64,000 bases of DNA from Symbiodinium sp. CCMP2592. Its lineage: Eukaryota > Sar > Dinophyceae > Suessiales > Symbiodiniaceae. The first letter of the stretch is position 1; every line of letters begins with the position of its first letter. Shown piece after piece: positions 1 through 9,546 of the stretch. The notes under the pieces were generated by a model. The model ran no database searches and was not told where the DNA came from. It was given only the letters and a program-made list of their open reading frames with translations. The translations under genes were made by a program, and so were the position numbers. Location of the stretch: contig CAJNDT010003190.1 of NCBI GenBank assembly GCA_905221615.1, positions 124,001 to 188,000 on the forward strand, written 5' to 3'.

Positions 1-594
1 AACCTCGGGAGCCCGCGCCATAGTTTCGGGAATCATGGAAATTGTTGGAAATGTTGGTAAAACCAACAATTTCCATGATTCCCCTCAGAGAAATCATGGA
101 AATTGTTGGTTTTACCAACATTTCCAACAATTTCCATGAATTTGGAAAAACCTCGGGAGCCCGAGCCATAGTTTCAAGAATCATGGAAATTGTTGGAAAT
201 GTTGGTAAAACCAACAATTTCCATGATTTCTCTGAGGGGAATCATGGAAATTGTTGGTTTCACCAACATTTCCAACAATTTCCATGAATTTGGAAAAACC
301 TCGGGAGCCCGCGCCATAGTTTCGGGAATCATGGAAATTGTTGGAAATGTTGGTAAAACCAACAATTTCCATGATTCCCCTCAGAGAAATCATGGAAATT
401 GTTGGTTTTACCAACATTTCCAACAATTTCCATGAATTTGGAAAAACCTCGGGAGCCCGAGCCATAGTTTCGGGAATCATGGAAATTGTTGGAAATGTTG
501 GTAAAACCAACAATTCCCATGATTCCCTACAGACAGATCATGGAAATTGTGGAAATTGTTGGCTTTTCCAACATTTCCAGCACGTTCCATCGAT
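1..594. repeat. 148-bp tandem satellite with internal inverted repeats
   Basis: Four near-identical units repeat with a period of 148 bp: the CCTCGGGAGCCCG segment recurs at 3, 151, 299 and 447, and a fifth unit decays after about 540. Each unit contains ATGGAAATTGTTGG and its reverse complement CCAACAATTTCCAT several times, so each unit can fold into a hairpin on either strand. This explains why similar open frames appear on both strands; none is likely to be a gene. Confidence 0.9.
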
Positions 595-756
595 TTGGAG
601 AAAGCTCGGGAGCAACAATACAGTAGACGCTACACTTAGAAGCCCAGGGAGCCACAGTAAACGAAAACGTGCTTTCCCAGAGACGCAATGACCAAGGAAC
701 ACAAACAAATATTAGGGACAAGGTGTCTGGCTTGAACAGGACACAACCTGGGTACC

Positions 757-772
757 GGGGGGGGGGGGGGTA

Positions 773-803
<31 letters not shown>
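757..803. repeat. G14 run followed by (AT)n microsatellite
   Basis: A run of 14 G at 757-770 lies inside a GGTACC...GGTACC bracket and is followed by about 14 AT dinucleotides at 775-803, directly abutting a family-A hairpin element. Confidence 0.9.
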
Positions 804-806
<3 letters not shown>

Positions 807-903
807 GCCTTAATACTTAGAATCGCGTTTGGAGGTATATTATACTATAACTTGAACAAGAATTCCCCAAAACAGTACGGGTAATTCTTTCGGCACCTAC
901 ATT
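802..903 (-). mobile_element. family-A MITE-like hairpin element, reverse copy, degenerate
   Basis: It begins ATAGGGGCCTTAATA and ends with a CACCTACATTA-like terminus, with TATTATACTATAA and TTCCCCAAAACAGTA inside. This is the reverse complement of the family consensus seen best at 7151-7251. The terminal inverted repeats are diverged. Confidence 0.5.
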
Positions 904-1679
904 AGGGTTAAGGGCTTGAGCCCCACACCCTAAACCGATTGCTTGAGATTCGTGGCCTAAGCTGGAAGCCCCCCGGCTCGGAATGGTTAGTTCTCCAAAC
1001 TCGGGCCTCCCTTTCGTGGGTAGCATGATGAGGGAGACCCCTTAAAGGGTGGCCCTTCCGAACCTTACTTCTGGCTCTCTTAACACGGACCTTATTGAGA
1101 GGGTCTATATCCCCGAGGGTCCCCCCTAATCCTAACTCCCATTTCGGTCTCCAAAACAGTACGGCGCCCTGACAACAAAGCACCCGAAAAGGGACCTAAA
1201 CCCTAAACCCTAAACCCTTAGATTGGAGAACTATTCCAAACCCTGAACGGCCCCGATACCAGACTCAGTAGGCTGGAACTAAGCCCTTGTCCTTGAGAAC
1301 GCAGAAGAAGGCATACAAAGGCTTAGAGTTTGGGGTGTAGGGTTTAGGGTTAGGGTTATACCACCGCAATTTCGAACCCTGGATTTCCATGATCTTTCCG
1401 TATCTGTTGCAGGAGTCCTCCACCGAATCGGAGACCAGCAGCAGCAGGATCTTGCATCCTCTGCAATGCTACACCTTAGCCCTCCAACCCTAAGGCCCGC
1501 ATCGCAAACCTCTCAGCCGCACACCCCTCAGGTGTTGGTCCAAATGCCAGCTCGGTACATATTTTCATCCGGCATAGTGTGCAGATCGGAGGATGTCTGG
1601 GAACCGTTTTGGCTGAGACGTTTGGGGTTTGGCTTGGCGATTTTCTGCTTTTGGGGGTGTCTGGTTCCCGGTGTACTGT
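904..1679. other. non-coding; short CCCTAAA tracts and a repeated segment
   Basis: I see no convincing gene. Positions 1015-1145 share, in reverse orientation, a block with 20145-20205 (GCATGATGAGGGAGACCCC and CCCCCTAATCCTAACTCCCA). Telomere-like CCCTAAA occurs at 1197-1220 and TTTAGGG at 1340-1358. Confidence 0.6.
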
Positions 1680-1773
1680 AGGGGCCTTCATAATCAGAGA
1701 AGGGGGCCCATTATACTATAAGCATAATACGGAACTTCCTAAATAGCATAGGTAATTATTCAGGCCCCTATAT
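1680..1773 (-). mobile_element. family-A MITE-like hairpin element, reverse copy
   Basis: It starts with AGGGGCCTT and ends CAGGCCCCTATATTA, with GGGCCCATTATACTATAAGC and TAGCATAGGTAATTATT inside. These are the reverse complements of the family-A terminal and internal motifs. Confidence 0.65.
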
Positions 1774-2104
1774 TAGCTGAGCCGACTCTGAAGCTCGCAG
1801 GCTTACCTCAAACCCTAAACCCCAAGCGCCCAACCCTGATCTGAGCCCCAAAAACCTGAATCCCTGAACCCCGAACCCAAGATTAGGCCATCAACGCTAA
1901 ACCCCGAACTCTAAACCTTAGCACTTTTCCTCCACCTGTGGGCACCTTGCAGTGTATGGTATCGGCCAGCAAAGCAAACCTCCCTGTCCTGTCTAGGGCT
2001 TAGGGTTCAGACGTCCTGGACTTGTGCCCTTAAGCAAAGCAGGAGAGACAGCGCATCTTCAGGCCCTAACCAAGCCTGTAACTCTACATCTCCCCCTACA
2101 GCCC

Positions 2105-2170
2105 TCAGCCTCAAGCCTTAAACCCTAAACCCCTAAACCCCTAAACCCTAAGCCTTAGACCCTAAACCCG
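2105..2170. repeat. CCCTAAA telomere-like tract
   Basis: Degenerate C-strand telomere-like repeats lie immediately upstream of the coiled-coil exon at 2252. Confidence 0.8.
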
Positions 2171-2251
2171 GCTTGGCGACCCAGAGGATACCCAGCTACT
2201 GGCAATGCCGGCTCGCGGGGAAGGTCCACCACGAGCACTGCGGGTGCGCAG

Positions 2252-2450
2252 GTAGCGAGACTGGATGAAGATCTCGCCGCAGCTCCGGAAGACAACCGAC
2301 ATTGGGAAGACAAGCCTGAGCTGCAGAAGGAGAAAGACCAGATGAGGAAGGAGCGGGATGACTCTCTCACTCGCGTGGAGAAGGCCGAGAAGCTGCTGCA
2401 GGAAGAGATGTCAAAAATCCATGACAAGAACAAGGAGCTTGAAGCCACTG
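2252..2450 (+). CDS. candidate exon, charged coiled-coil segment
   Basis: This is the longest coiled-coil-like open segment of the gene set. It follows the acceptor TGCGCAG and runs 199 nt to a canonical donor CTG|GTGAGA. It begins VARLDEDLAAAPEDNRHWED and continues with ELQKEKDQMRKERDDSLTRV and AEKLLQEEMSKIHDKNKELE, with heptad-like spacing of Leu/Val/Met and no stop. The frame stops shortly after the proposed donor, which supports the exon end there. The protein family is not recognised; a long charged coiled coil suggests a structural or scaffold protein. Its link to the downstream Gln/Pro-rich modules is inference from strand and spacing only. Confidence 0.5.
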
Positions 2451-2584
2451 GTGAGAATCCGAAGTAGACGGTCCCAGCCCCCGGGAAGAGACATGTACAT
2501 TTCAGGCGTAAGGAGCTCAAAAAAAACCGAAGACTTGAAGTCGAAACCCTAAAAGCCCCCAGCCTTAAACCCTGAGCCCAACGG

Positions 2585-2725
2585 GTTGAGGGCGAACCCT
2601 AAACCCTAAACCCTGAACTCTAAACCCTAAACCTTAAACACAGAACCCAGAACCCTAAACCCTAACCCAAAACCTTAAACCCTAACCCAAAACCCTAAAC
2701 CCTAAACCCTAAACCCTAAACCGCT
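2585..2725. repeat. CCCTAAA telomere-like array
   Basis: About 18 CCCTAAA and near-variant heptamers occur in tandem on the plus strand. Confidence 0.9.
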
Positions 2726-2848
2726 TCTGGGGCTGCCAGGACAACTCCAGAGACCGTGGGAGTCCTGCGTGAGGCGGGACAGCGAGCGCTGTTGCTGCTG
2801 CCCTTCTTCAACCTGAGGGTTCAGGGTTGCTGCTGTAATTTTTTTTGG

Positions 2849-3290
2849 GATTTAGGGTTTAGGGTTTAGGGTTCAGGGTTTAGGGTTTAGGCCTCAGGGT
2901 TTCGGGTTCAGGGTTTAGGGTTCAGGGTTTAGGGTTTAGGCCTCAGGGTTTCGGGTTCAGGGTTTAGGGTTCAGGGTTTTGGGGTTTAGGCCTCAGGGTT
3001 TCGGGTTCAGGGTTTAGGGTTCAGGGTTTAGGGTTTAGGGTTCAGGGTTTAGGGTTTAGGGTTCAGGGTTCAGGGTTTAGGGGGTTCAGGGTTCAGGGTT
3101 TAGGGTTTAGGGTTCAGGGTTCAGGGTTTAGGGGGTTCAGGGTTTAGGGTTCAGGTTCAGGGTTTAGGGTTCAGGGTTTAGGGTTCAGGGTTTTGGGTTG
3201 AGCGTCGAGGGTTCAGGGCTCAGGGTTTTTGGTTTAGGGTTGAGGGTTTAGGGTCTAGGGTTTAGGATGGTTTTGGGTTCAGGGTTCAAG
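2849..3290. repeat. TTTAGGG/TTCAGGG telomere-like array
   Basis: Some 50 heptamers in G-strand orientation alternate TTTAGGG and TTCAGGG. It lies opposite in orientation to the array at 2585-2725, so the two face each other across a CTG-rich segment. The G-runs have G-quadruplex potential. Confidence 0.9.
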
Positions 3291-3329
3291 CATTTCTACT
3301 AGCTGCTACGGCTTCCTCACTACCACCCC

Positions 3330-3490
3330 CACCAGCGCGACGACGACGACGACTGCTGCTGCTGCGACGACTGCGACTACGACGTACGACACGCGCGACT
3401 ATTCGTACCAGTGGTACTCGATGTACCTGTAGAGTTAGTAGTACTTGTGGCACCAGTAGAAGTGCTAGTTTAGTACCAGTAGACTGACAG
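3330..3490. repeat. ACG/CTG and GTA trinucleotide-rich segment
   Basis: Low-complexity trinucleotide stretches (GACGACGACG, TGCTGCTGC, then GTA/CTA mixtures). On the minus strand the second part encodes a Ser/Thr-rich low-complexity frame next to the open frame at 3465-3653. Confidence 0.7.
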
Positions 3491-3653
3491 TACCATCCAG
3501 ATGAGAAGAGACTCCCATCAGAACTACTTCGTCTGCAGCGACGATGACAGGCATAATCGAAGGCATGTCCTGTTTGGTAGGATTGAGTCGGGCAGCATTG
3601 ATGTCAACACTGACGATTGGTACCTTGCCCGCAGGAGTAGCTGCGGTCAGCAT
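3465..3653 (-). CDS. possible minus-strand exon, unknown
   Basis: This frame of 62 codons starts with ATG and has ordinary rather than low-complexity composition (MLTAATPAGKVPIVSVDINA at its start). It is not made of telomere or microsatellite sequence, unlike its surroundings, and runs opposite to all the other proposed exons. No family is recognised and no splice sites stand out. It could be a fragment of an unrelated gene or chance. Confidence 0.25.
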   Translation of the reverse strand: MLTAATPAGKVPIVSVDINAARLNPTKQDMPSIMPVIVAADEVVLMGVSSHLDGTVSLLVLN

Positions 3654-3737
3654 AGCAACGGCATGGTGTTTAGTGGTTAGGGCCTACGAGCCGTAGGGCA
3701 TCACAGAGAGTTGAGTCTAAAGTCCACGGGTGCACTG

Positions 3738-3848
3738 AAACCCTAAACCCTAAACCCTAAATGATAAACCCTAAATCCTAAACCCTAAACCCTAAATCCT
3801 AAACCCTAAACCCTAAATCCTAAACCCTACAAACCCTAAACCCTTGAA
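3738..3848. repeat. CCCTAAA telomere-like array
   Basis: Tandem CCCTAAA with CCCTAAATCCTAAA variants. Confidence 0.9.
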
Positions 3849-4027
3849 CCTGGCGCTTTAAGCTCATACCCGGGATGCCCCACATGCTAAGCCTCAGAAG
3901 CCCGACGCTTCTCCCAAACCGTATCCGAGCCCTATCCTAAAGCCTAGACCCTAGGCCGTCAGCCCGAAGCCCTAAACCCGAAGCCCGAAACCCGAAGCCC
4001 TAAACCCGAAGCCCTAACCCTTCACAC

Positions 4028-4150
4028 GGTTTAGAGTTAAGGGTTTAGGGTTTAGGGTTTAGGGCTTAGGGTTTAGGGCTTAGGGTTTAGGGCCTAAACC
4101 CTAAGCCCTAAACCCTAAGCCCTAAACACTAAGCTCTAAACCCTCCACCC
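4028..4150. repeat. head-to-head TTTAGGG / CCCTAAA arrays
   Basis: TTTAGGG heptamers run to about 4092 and switch directly to CCCTAAA/CCCTAAG, giving an inverted junction immediately upstream of the exon at 4174. Confidence 0.85.
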
Positions 4151-4173
4151 TAAGCCCCTTTTCCTTCAAGCAG

Positions 4174-4224
4174 CAGGAAGGGGGTTGGCATCAGCAACCT
4201 CAATGGCAGCTTGTGAAGGAGGAG
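4174..4224 (+). CDS. candidate 51-nt micro-exon (Q/W/P module)
   Basis: The segment follows CAAGCAG and encodes QEGGWHQQPQWQLVKEE (17 codons, phase 0), ending GAG|GCCCGC. It is the clearest member of a module family that recurs along the plus strand. The shared features are an AG acceptor, a whole number of codons, an ending such as VKEE or EEQ, and an AG|GC or AG|GT donor. CCCTAAA tracts lie upstream and TTTAGGG tracts downstream. GC donors are known in dinoflagellate genes. No function is recognised; composition suggests a disordered, repetitive protein. The same boundary rule is used for the modules below. Confidence 0.5.
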
Positions 4225-4532
4225 GCCCGCCCTTAGAGTTTCGTTTTTCTTCAGGGGTTTAGGCTAGGGTGTCGGGTAGGGCTGTTTAGGGGTTGAGGGT
4301 GTAGGGCTTGCCGGGGTTTAGGGTTTATGGGGTTTTGGAGGTTTAGGAATTCAGGTTTAAGGCTAAAACTACACCCTAACCCCCCAAACATCCCTAAACC
4401 CTAAACATACCTAAACCCTAAACATCCCTAAACCCTAAACATCCCTAAACCCCAAATCCTAACTCGCGACTCAGGCTTCAGAGTTCAGAGGTTCTAGTGA
4501 AGGAGTCGAACAGGAGTCAGTCCCGGGAGCTT

Positions 4533-4636
4533 ACGGTTGGTGATATAAATCCTGCATTACCCATAAAAAGGAATATACCATAATTCCCATAGTTTTGGGT
4601 CCTTAAGGTTATGTAGGATTTATATCATCAACAGTT
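4533..4636. mobile_element. family-C hairpin element (MITE-like)
   Basis: Terminal inverted repeats run from ACGGTTGGTGATATAAATCC to a GGATTTATATCATCAACAGT end, about 104 bp, non-coding. Related copies lie at 6519, 41808 and 61564. Confidence 0.8.
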
Positions 4637-4856
4637 AGCACGTGGGTTTGGGGTTTTTAGATCCGATTCCAAGAATAGTGCCTCTAAGCTAGGGGCTTTC
4701 ATGAGTAGAACAGGATTTAGGGGTGTGTTACACTACGATTTTAACAAGGACCTTACCCACAAAAAAACTAGCATTGGTGATTATCTTTATGCCGGAGCCC
4801 GAAACAAGCAAACTCACCAGTGGACAAGCGTTCTAGGCTCGGGTTCTTTTGGGCTG

Positions 4857-4933
4857 CTTGGAAGGGCAGGGGACTTAGTAAGTAGGTTATAAGTAGAGTT
4901 ATAAGTACTTACTAAGTCCCCTGCCCTTCCAAG
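4857..4933. mobile_element. family-B hairpin element, short copy
   Basis: The arms CTTGGAAGGGCAGGGGACTT and its reverse complement AAGTCCCCTGCCCTTCCAAG are perfect. Only the centre is shorter than in the 124-bp copies at 10351, 13084 and 61362, which suggests an internal deletion derivative. Confidence 0.85.
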
Positions 4934-5274
4934 TGGAGTTCAGGATTTCATGTTTCCGGGCTTCCTGGATCCCTTCTTGGTTCCGACCGAAATTCTCGCA
5001 GTTGACGGTCGCGACAGATCTTGCCGCCTGAAGCAGGAACTGCAGAACTACCCATAAAGGGGCACCGTATGGTATATAACCCTAAACCCCAAACCTTTAA
5101 ACCCCTAAACCCTAATCCCAAAACCCCTAGAGCGAACAAGCTTCAGGGTTCAGGGTATTAGTTTCGAGTCTAGGGTTCAGGGCTCAGGGTTTAGGGATGT
5201 TTAGGGTATGGTCAGTATAGTTTTGAGTTTAGGGTTTCGAGTGCGGGGTTTAGGGTATAGTCCTCAGACTGCAG

Positions 5275-5322
5275 GAGCGCGACTTGGGGCAGCGAGCGCA
5301 GCTGCCGGGTGTCAAGGAGGAG
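5275..5322 (+). CDS. candidate 48-nt micro-exon (Q/P module)
   Basis: After GACTGCAG it encodes ERDLGQRAQLPGVKEE (16 codons, phase 0) and ends GAG|GTCTCG, a GT donor. The VKEE ending matches the modules at 4174, 6448 and 8388. The TTTAGGG-type sequence is unusual in lying upstream as well as downstream. Confidence 0.45.
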
Positions 5323-5420
5323 GTCTCGGTTCAGGGTTTATAGGGTAATATAGGGGCCTAAGCAATTACCTACACTAATGTGGAAAGGGGTCTATAAGGG
5401 CTACAATAAGGGCTCTATAT

Positions 5421-5514
5421 TAGGGGCCTACATAATTACCTAGACTATTTTGGGGGTCCTTATTGTAATTATAGTATAATGGGTTTCAAAACCTTATTCT
5501 AATTGTTAAGGCCC
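5421..5514 (+). mobile_element. family-A MITE-like hairpin element
   Basis: TAGGGGCCTACATAATTACC at the left pairs with CTAATTGTTAAGGCCC at the right. ACTATTTTGGGGGTCC and ATTATAGTATAATGGG lie between, as in the other family-A copies. A second partial copy lies just upstream at 5348-5390. Confidence 0.75.
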
Positions 5515-5603
5515 ATTCGCTGTTGCGGCTGATGGCAGAGGGCCTCGTGTTTGGGAGCTTGGGATGTGGGCTTGAGTCTGCGGCTAGCCAGTATATAGAG
5601 CTA

Positions 5604-5695
5604 TACCTGGACCCCAAAAGTATGTAGAATAATAGCCTTCTATAGGTTTTGGGCCATTATTTTATCTACTTTTGAGGGTCTAGGTACAATCCACC
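5604..5695. mobile_element. imperfect hairpin element (single copy here)
   Basis: TACCTGGACCCCAAAAGTA faces ACTTTTGAGGGTCTAGGTA about 55 nt away, with AATAATAGCC and GGCCATTATT forming an inner stem. Size and architecture match the other hairpin families but the termini differ. Confidence 0.6.
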
Positions 5696-5963
5696 CTAAG
5701 CCCTAAACCCTAAGCCCTACCCCCTAAACCCTAAACCCTCATCCCTAATCCACCTTAAGTTTCGGGGTCCGGGAGCGACGCGCAGTTCGTACCTCTGCCG
5801 CTTGCACACTGGCCGGATCGAAGAAGCCTGCCCGGAGAGCCCTTAATGCTTAATTCATTGAGAAACATGTTTCAACTTATGCAGTATACTGTTATGAGTT
5901 AATTACGGCTCCTTGCTTATGGGTGCACGCTTCAGGGTTTGTGAAGCCTTCACGAAGCCGCAG

Positions 5964-6014
5964 GTGTGGGGCTGGCATCAGGCACCGCATCCGCATGAGC
6001 CTGCTGTGGAACTG
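5964..6014 (+). CDS. candidate 51-nt micro-exon (W/H/P module)
   Basis: After AAGCCGCAG it encodes VWGWHQAPHPHEPAVEL (17 codons, phase 0). The WHQ...P.HEPAVE pattern matches the modules at 7611 and 10101. The expected AG|GC end is altered to TG|GG, so this copy may be spliced elsewhere or be decayed. Confidence 0.4.
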
Positions 6015-6261
6015 GGGTGTGTGATTTTATCAGGCTGTGGGGTTTAGGAATAATGGATTCGGGATTAGCTGATTCACTGATTAGCGTTCAGGGTTCATGG
6101 ATTGGGGCGAAACTCGCCAGCCGCGGCAAGCCTGCTTGCACGCTTTCAAACCCCCAGCATGAAGCTTAGAAGCTTCCGCAGCCCGAAACCCTAGACCTTA
6201 AAGCCCGAAGCCCATGGCTCCAAAGCCTGAACGCCAAGCCCCTTAAGCCTTCAACCTTAAG

Positions 6262-6425
6262 GCCCTAAGCCCTAAACCCTAAACCCTAAACCCCTAAACC
6301 CTAAACCCTAAACCCCTAAACCCTAAACCCCTAAACCCTAAACCCTAAACCCTAAACCCCTAAACCCTAAACCCCTCAAAAATCCTAAACCCTAAGCCCT
6401 AAGCCCTAAACCCTAAACCCTAAAG
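6262..6425. repeat. CCCTAAA telomere-like array
   Basis: About 22 heptamers and CCCCTAAA octamers run up to the exon at 6448. Confidence 0.9.
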
Positions 6426-6447
6426 CCCCACAGCCTCAAGAACGGAG

Positions 6448-6498
6448 GAGCACAGCTTGCGGCAGCCAGAGCTCCGGCTGGGGCCTGTAAAGGAGGAG
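6448..6498 (+). CDS. candidate 51-nt micro-exon (Q/P module)
   Basis: After GAACGGAG it encodes EHSLRQPELRLGPVKEE (17 codons, phase 0) and ends GAG|GCCAGA. It is closely related to the exon at 8388 (EHGVRQPDPRLQRVKEE), also 51 nt, which points to duplication of an exon-intron unit of about 1.9 kb. Confidence 0.5.
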
Positions 6499-6518
6499 GC
6501 CAGAGAGGCCAGCTAGCC

Positions 6519-6616
6519 TTGCTGATATAAATCCTGCATTACCTTCAGCACCCTAAACTATGGGAATTATGGTATATTCCTTATTATGATAACGCAGGAT
6601 TTATATCATCAACCGT
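6519..6616. mobile_element. family-C hairpin element
   Basis: TTGCTGATATAAATCCTGCA at the left and the complementary GGATTTATATCATCAACCGT at the right enclose TATGGGAATTATGGTATATTCC, shared with the copy at 61564. Confidence 0.8.
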
Positions 6617-6871
6617 AGCATTGCAGCTGATGACAGGTTTAGGGTTTCGGGCTCGCGATGGGATCTAGGGATATGGAACGAGGTCTGACTTGTGCGGTTT
6701 TGGGTCAGGTGATCCAAGCGCAGATTTGAGGTGACCCAAGCAGCTCTTGAGCAGTAGTATGGACACAGATCGAATTTTTGGGCAGTGTTCTCGTGTTGGA
6801 GACCTTTGAAGCTAGGATGGGCTCTTGAGAATACATTTCTCTTCCGTTTCCGGACACCAAAGGCTCTTAAT

Positions 6872-6973
6872 GTAGCGGCCTTAATAATTACCTATACTAT
6901 TTTGGGGACTCCTGACTATAGTTATATTATAATGGGCCACGAAACCCTATTCTATTTATTAAGTCCCCTATAT
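6872..6973 (+). mobile_element. family-A MITE-like hairpin element
   Basis: GCGGCCTTAATAATTACC at the left and TATTTATTAAGTCCCCTATA at the right flank ACTATTTTGGGGACTCC and TATTATAATGGGCC. Confidence 0.8.
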
Positions 6974-7035
6974 TAGCTTTGTGAAGCCAAAGGCCCCCCC
7001 CCCCGCGACAACAGATGAGCTGGTACCGGGGACAG

Positions 7036-7062
7036 CAGCGCGAGGCTGCTGATCAGGAGCAG
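7036..7062 (+). CDS. candidate 27-nt micro-exon (Q/E module)
   Basis: After GGGGACAG it encodes QREAADQEQ and ends CAG|GCCAGC. The EEQ/QEQ ending followed by GCCAG is the same as at 11519. It is too short to stand alone; support comes from the shared donor context. Confidence 0.35.
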
Positions 7063-7150
7063 GCCAGCCACAGTTTTCGAGAAGTATAGGGGCCTAAATA
7101 ATTACCATAGGTTTCCTTTAAAGGGATCCTTTAAGAGATAGGGGTTGAAT

Positions 7151-7251
7151 ATAGGGGCCTTAATAATTACCAATATTATCTTGGGGGTTCCCTACTATAA
7201 ATATAGTATATTGGGCCCCAAAGCCCTATTCTAATTATGAGGGCACCTACA
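7151..7251 (+). mobile_element. family-A MITE-like hairpin element, best copy
   Basis: It starts ATAGGGGCCTTAATAATTACC-like and ends TCTAATTATGAGGGCACCTA, about 100 bp, non-coding. A truncated copy (GTATAGGGGCCTAAATAATT) sits immediately upstream at 7084-7125. Confidence 0.85.
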
Positions 7252-7467
7252 GTATTCAAGTTTCTTGTGCCGGTTCGGGAGTCGTGTGCGTTTCGTGTTT
7301 GGGTAGCACATGACTGTAGCTGACACAGGCACCTCACCTCCCAAACTTTCCAAACTCGGGAATACCCTAAACTCCCTAAACCCTAACCCTGCCCAGGGAG
7401 CCCGAGATTCCCAGATCCTTTCGGAGAGAGAAGTATTTCTCAACCTTCGCGGCTTAACGCTAATTTC

Positions 7468-7573
7468 GGGGCTCATAATTAAAATAGTTACCATGCGATT
7501 TTTTGGGGGGTTTCCTATTATACTTATAGTATAATGGGCCCCAATTCCCTATTCTAATTATTAAGGCCCCTAT
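7468..7573 (+). mobile_element. family-A MITE-like hairpin element
   Basis: The right end CTAATTATTAAGGCCCCTAT is intact. The left end is diverged (GGGGCTCATAATTAAAATAG). The internal ATTTTTTGGGGGG and TATAGTATAATGGGCCCC are conserved. Confidence 0.8.
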
Positions 7574-7610
7574 AGTATGATTCAATGCGTCTCGGTATGC
7601 CCAGGAGCAG

Positions 7611-7664
7611 GTTGCGGGCTGGCATCAGGTGGCGCAGCCGAACGAGCATGCTGCTGTGGAACAG
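7611..7664 (+). CDS. candidate 54-nt micro-exon (W/H/Q module)
   Basis: After CCAGGAGCAG it encodes VAGWHQVAQPNEHAAVEQ (18 codons, phase 0) and ends CAG|GCCGGG. It resembles the modules at 5964 and 10101. Confidence 0.45.
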
Positions 7665-8239
7665 GCCGGGTTTCGGGCTGCTTTGCGATTCGGGGTCTGT
7701 GTGATGGGATCAGGGTTTAGGGCCGTTTAGGGTTTAGGGTTTTGGGAATGGGGTTTAGAAAAGTTAAGCTTTAGACTTTTGGGAATAGGGTGGAGGGTTC
7801 GTCTTGCAGGCGCGGAGTTTAACCAGATGACGCCAAGCATCGGGACTTGAGCACCTTTCATCGCTGGACTGACGCACCAAGCATGCCTGGATAGAATGTG
7901 CGCGTAGTGGGTCTTCGTGGTTTTACGGCATTTTGTTCCAAAGCCCTCAGTGCGGCTTACTTCTTTCATTATTTCCCCAAAAGTCGCAAACTGCAGCAAG
8001 GGTGCCTGAACATATGAGAGCCCTGATCATGAAACTCTACGAACTTGCGCAGCACGAAACCCTAAAGCCTCTAAACCCTTAGCCCTAAACCTCTTCTGAA
8101 ACCGTAAACCCTGATAAAGCCTAAACCCTATAGAACCTAGAGCCCCCGTTTTTGCGGAGCCCAAAAGACACGAGGGTTCAAAAACACAAAAAGAGCCCCT
8201 TTGTAACCCCAAACTCGATAGCCTCCAAACTGGAGGAAC

Positions 8240-8372
8240 ACCACCCTAAACCCCTAAACTCTAAACCCCTAAAAATCCCAAATCCTAAGCCCTAAACCCT
8301 AAACCCCTAACAATCCCAAACCCTAAACCCTAAACCCCTAAAAATCCTAAACCCTAAACCCTAAACCCATAG
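8240..8372. repeat. CCCTAAA telomere-like array
   Basis: Heptamers and octamers with AAAATCC variants lie just upstream of the exon at 8388. Confidence 0.9.
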
Positions 8373-8387
8373 CCTCAAAGAATGGAG

Positions 8388-8438
8388 GAACATGGCGTGC
8401 GGCAGCCAGATCCCCGTCTGCAGCGCGTAAAGGAGGAG
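8388..8438 (+). CDS. candidate 51-nt micro-exon (Q/P module)
   Basis: After GAATGGAG it encodes EHGVRQPDPRLQRVKEE (17 codons, phase 0). The exact donor is altered (GAG|CCTCGA), although AAGGAG|GAGCCT would be a GA donor three nt earlier. CCCTAAA lies upstream and TTTAGGG starts 24 nt downstream. Confidence 0.45.
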
Positions 8439-8461
8439 CCTCGAGAGGCCAGAGAGGCCAT

Positions 8462-8580
8462 TAGGGTTGTAGGGGTTAAGGGTTCTGGGGTTTAGAGTTT
8501 TAGGGATTTAGGGTTTAGAGTTTTAGGTGTTTAGGGGTTTAGGGGTTAGGGGTTTAGAGTTTAGGGGTTTAGGGATTGCA
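8462..8580. repeat. TTTAGGG-type telomere-like array
   Basis: G-strand heptamers and variants (TTTAGAGTT, GGGGTTTAG) immediately follow the exon at 8388. Confidence 0.85.
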
Positions 8581-9093
8581 GCTGATGACAGGTTTAGCGT
8601 TTAGGGTTTCGGGGCTCGCGTTGGGGATCTTCGGATATGGTACGAGGTCTTGCGTACAGTTATTCCTTAGCAGGGCAGTTGACAACAATGGCATCTAGCT
8701 TTTTCAACTTCTATGCCTAACATGTTCGGGAAAATGATGTTCATGTATGAGTGGTCTTCTTTCTCAAGTTACGTCGAAACAGCTGGTGGTTTGGAGTTGG
8801 AGCCGGAGAAGCACATGTTGCAAAGCCTTTGGCTGCACTTTTGGAGCGGAGTTAGCCGGGGTTTGTCAATGGAGTTCCACGTGCGTGGCGGCACAGCGGC
8901 CTGACCCAAAAGGCTTCACCTGCGGACCTTGCTCGACACACCCCGCACCCTAAATCCCAGGCACCCGAGAACATTAAGCGCGAAACTCGAAATACTCCTG
9001 TTGCACCTCCAAATCTTCACAAAACCGCCGTCTCAGAACCCTAAACTCCTGAACCCTAAACCCATAAAGCCTACAAACCCCCAAAGCTAGCAG

Positions 9094-9144
9094 GCCCGGG
9101 AGTGGCAGCGAGAGCAGCGCCCCCCGCGGCATCCGATGGATGAG
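9094..9144 (+). CDS. candidate 51-nt micro-exon (Q/R/P module)
   Basis: After GCTAGCAG it encodes AREWQREQRPPRHPMDEA minus its last residue (17 codons to GAT GAG, phase 0) and ends GAG|GCCAGC. CCCTAAA lies upstream (9035-9080) and TTTAGGG downstream (9195-9340). Confidence 0.45.
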
Positions 9145-9149
9145 GCCAG

Positions 9150-9380
9150 CTGCTGCTAGGGTTCGATTTTTTGGGGTTTGGGCTTCGGGCTTTGGGTTTA
9201 GGGTTTAGGCTTTAGGCTTTAGGGTTTAGGGTTTCGGGCTAGGGTAGCTTTCGGTTTTCGATTTTTTGGGGTTTGGGCTTCGGGCTTTGGGTTTAGGCTG
9301 TAGGCTTTGGGGTTTAGGGTTTCGGGTTAGGGTGGAGCCTAGGGTTTTCGATTTTTGGGTTTGGGCTTTGGGGCTTGGGT
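9150..9380. repeat. TTTAGGG-type degenerate array with an internal duplication
   Basis: GGTTTAGGG/GGCTTTAGG variants occur here, and the segment CGATTTTTTGGGGTTTGGGC is duplicated at about 9163 and 9259. Confidence 0.8.
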
Positions 9381-9495
9381 TTTGTGGGTGTTCGGGGGAG
9401 CTTGGAACGTGGGCTTTAGTCTGGGGCTAGGTAGAGTGCATTCAATCTCGAATCGGCTCGAAGACGGTGCTTACGGGAATTCAAGTTCTTCACAG

Positions 9496-9546
9496 GTGCC
9501 CTGGCGGCCGCCGCAGCAGGAGTTTGCTGCACAGGAGCATGGGCAG
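9496..9546 (+). CDS. candidate 51-nt micro-exon (P/Q module)
   Basis: After TTCTTCACAG it encodes VPWRPPQQEFAAQEHGQ (17 codons, phase 0) and ends CAG|GTTTTC, a GT donor. The acceptor has a good pyrimidine context. Confidence 0.5.

Noticed and set aside
42-520. Overlapping open frames of 60-117 codons on both strands
   Set aside because: They are translations of the 148-bp inverted satellite and repeat with its period; the same peptides appear on both strands.
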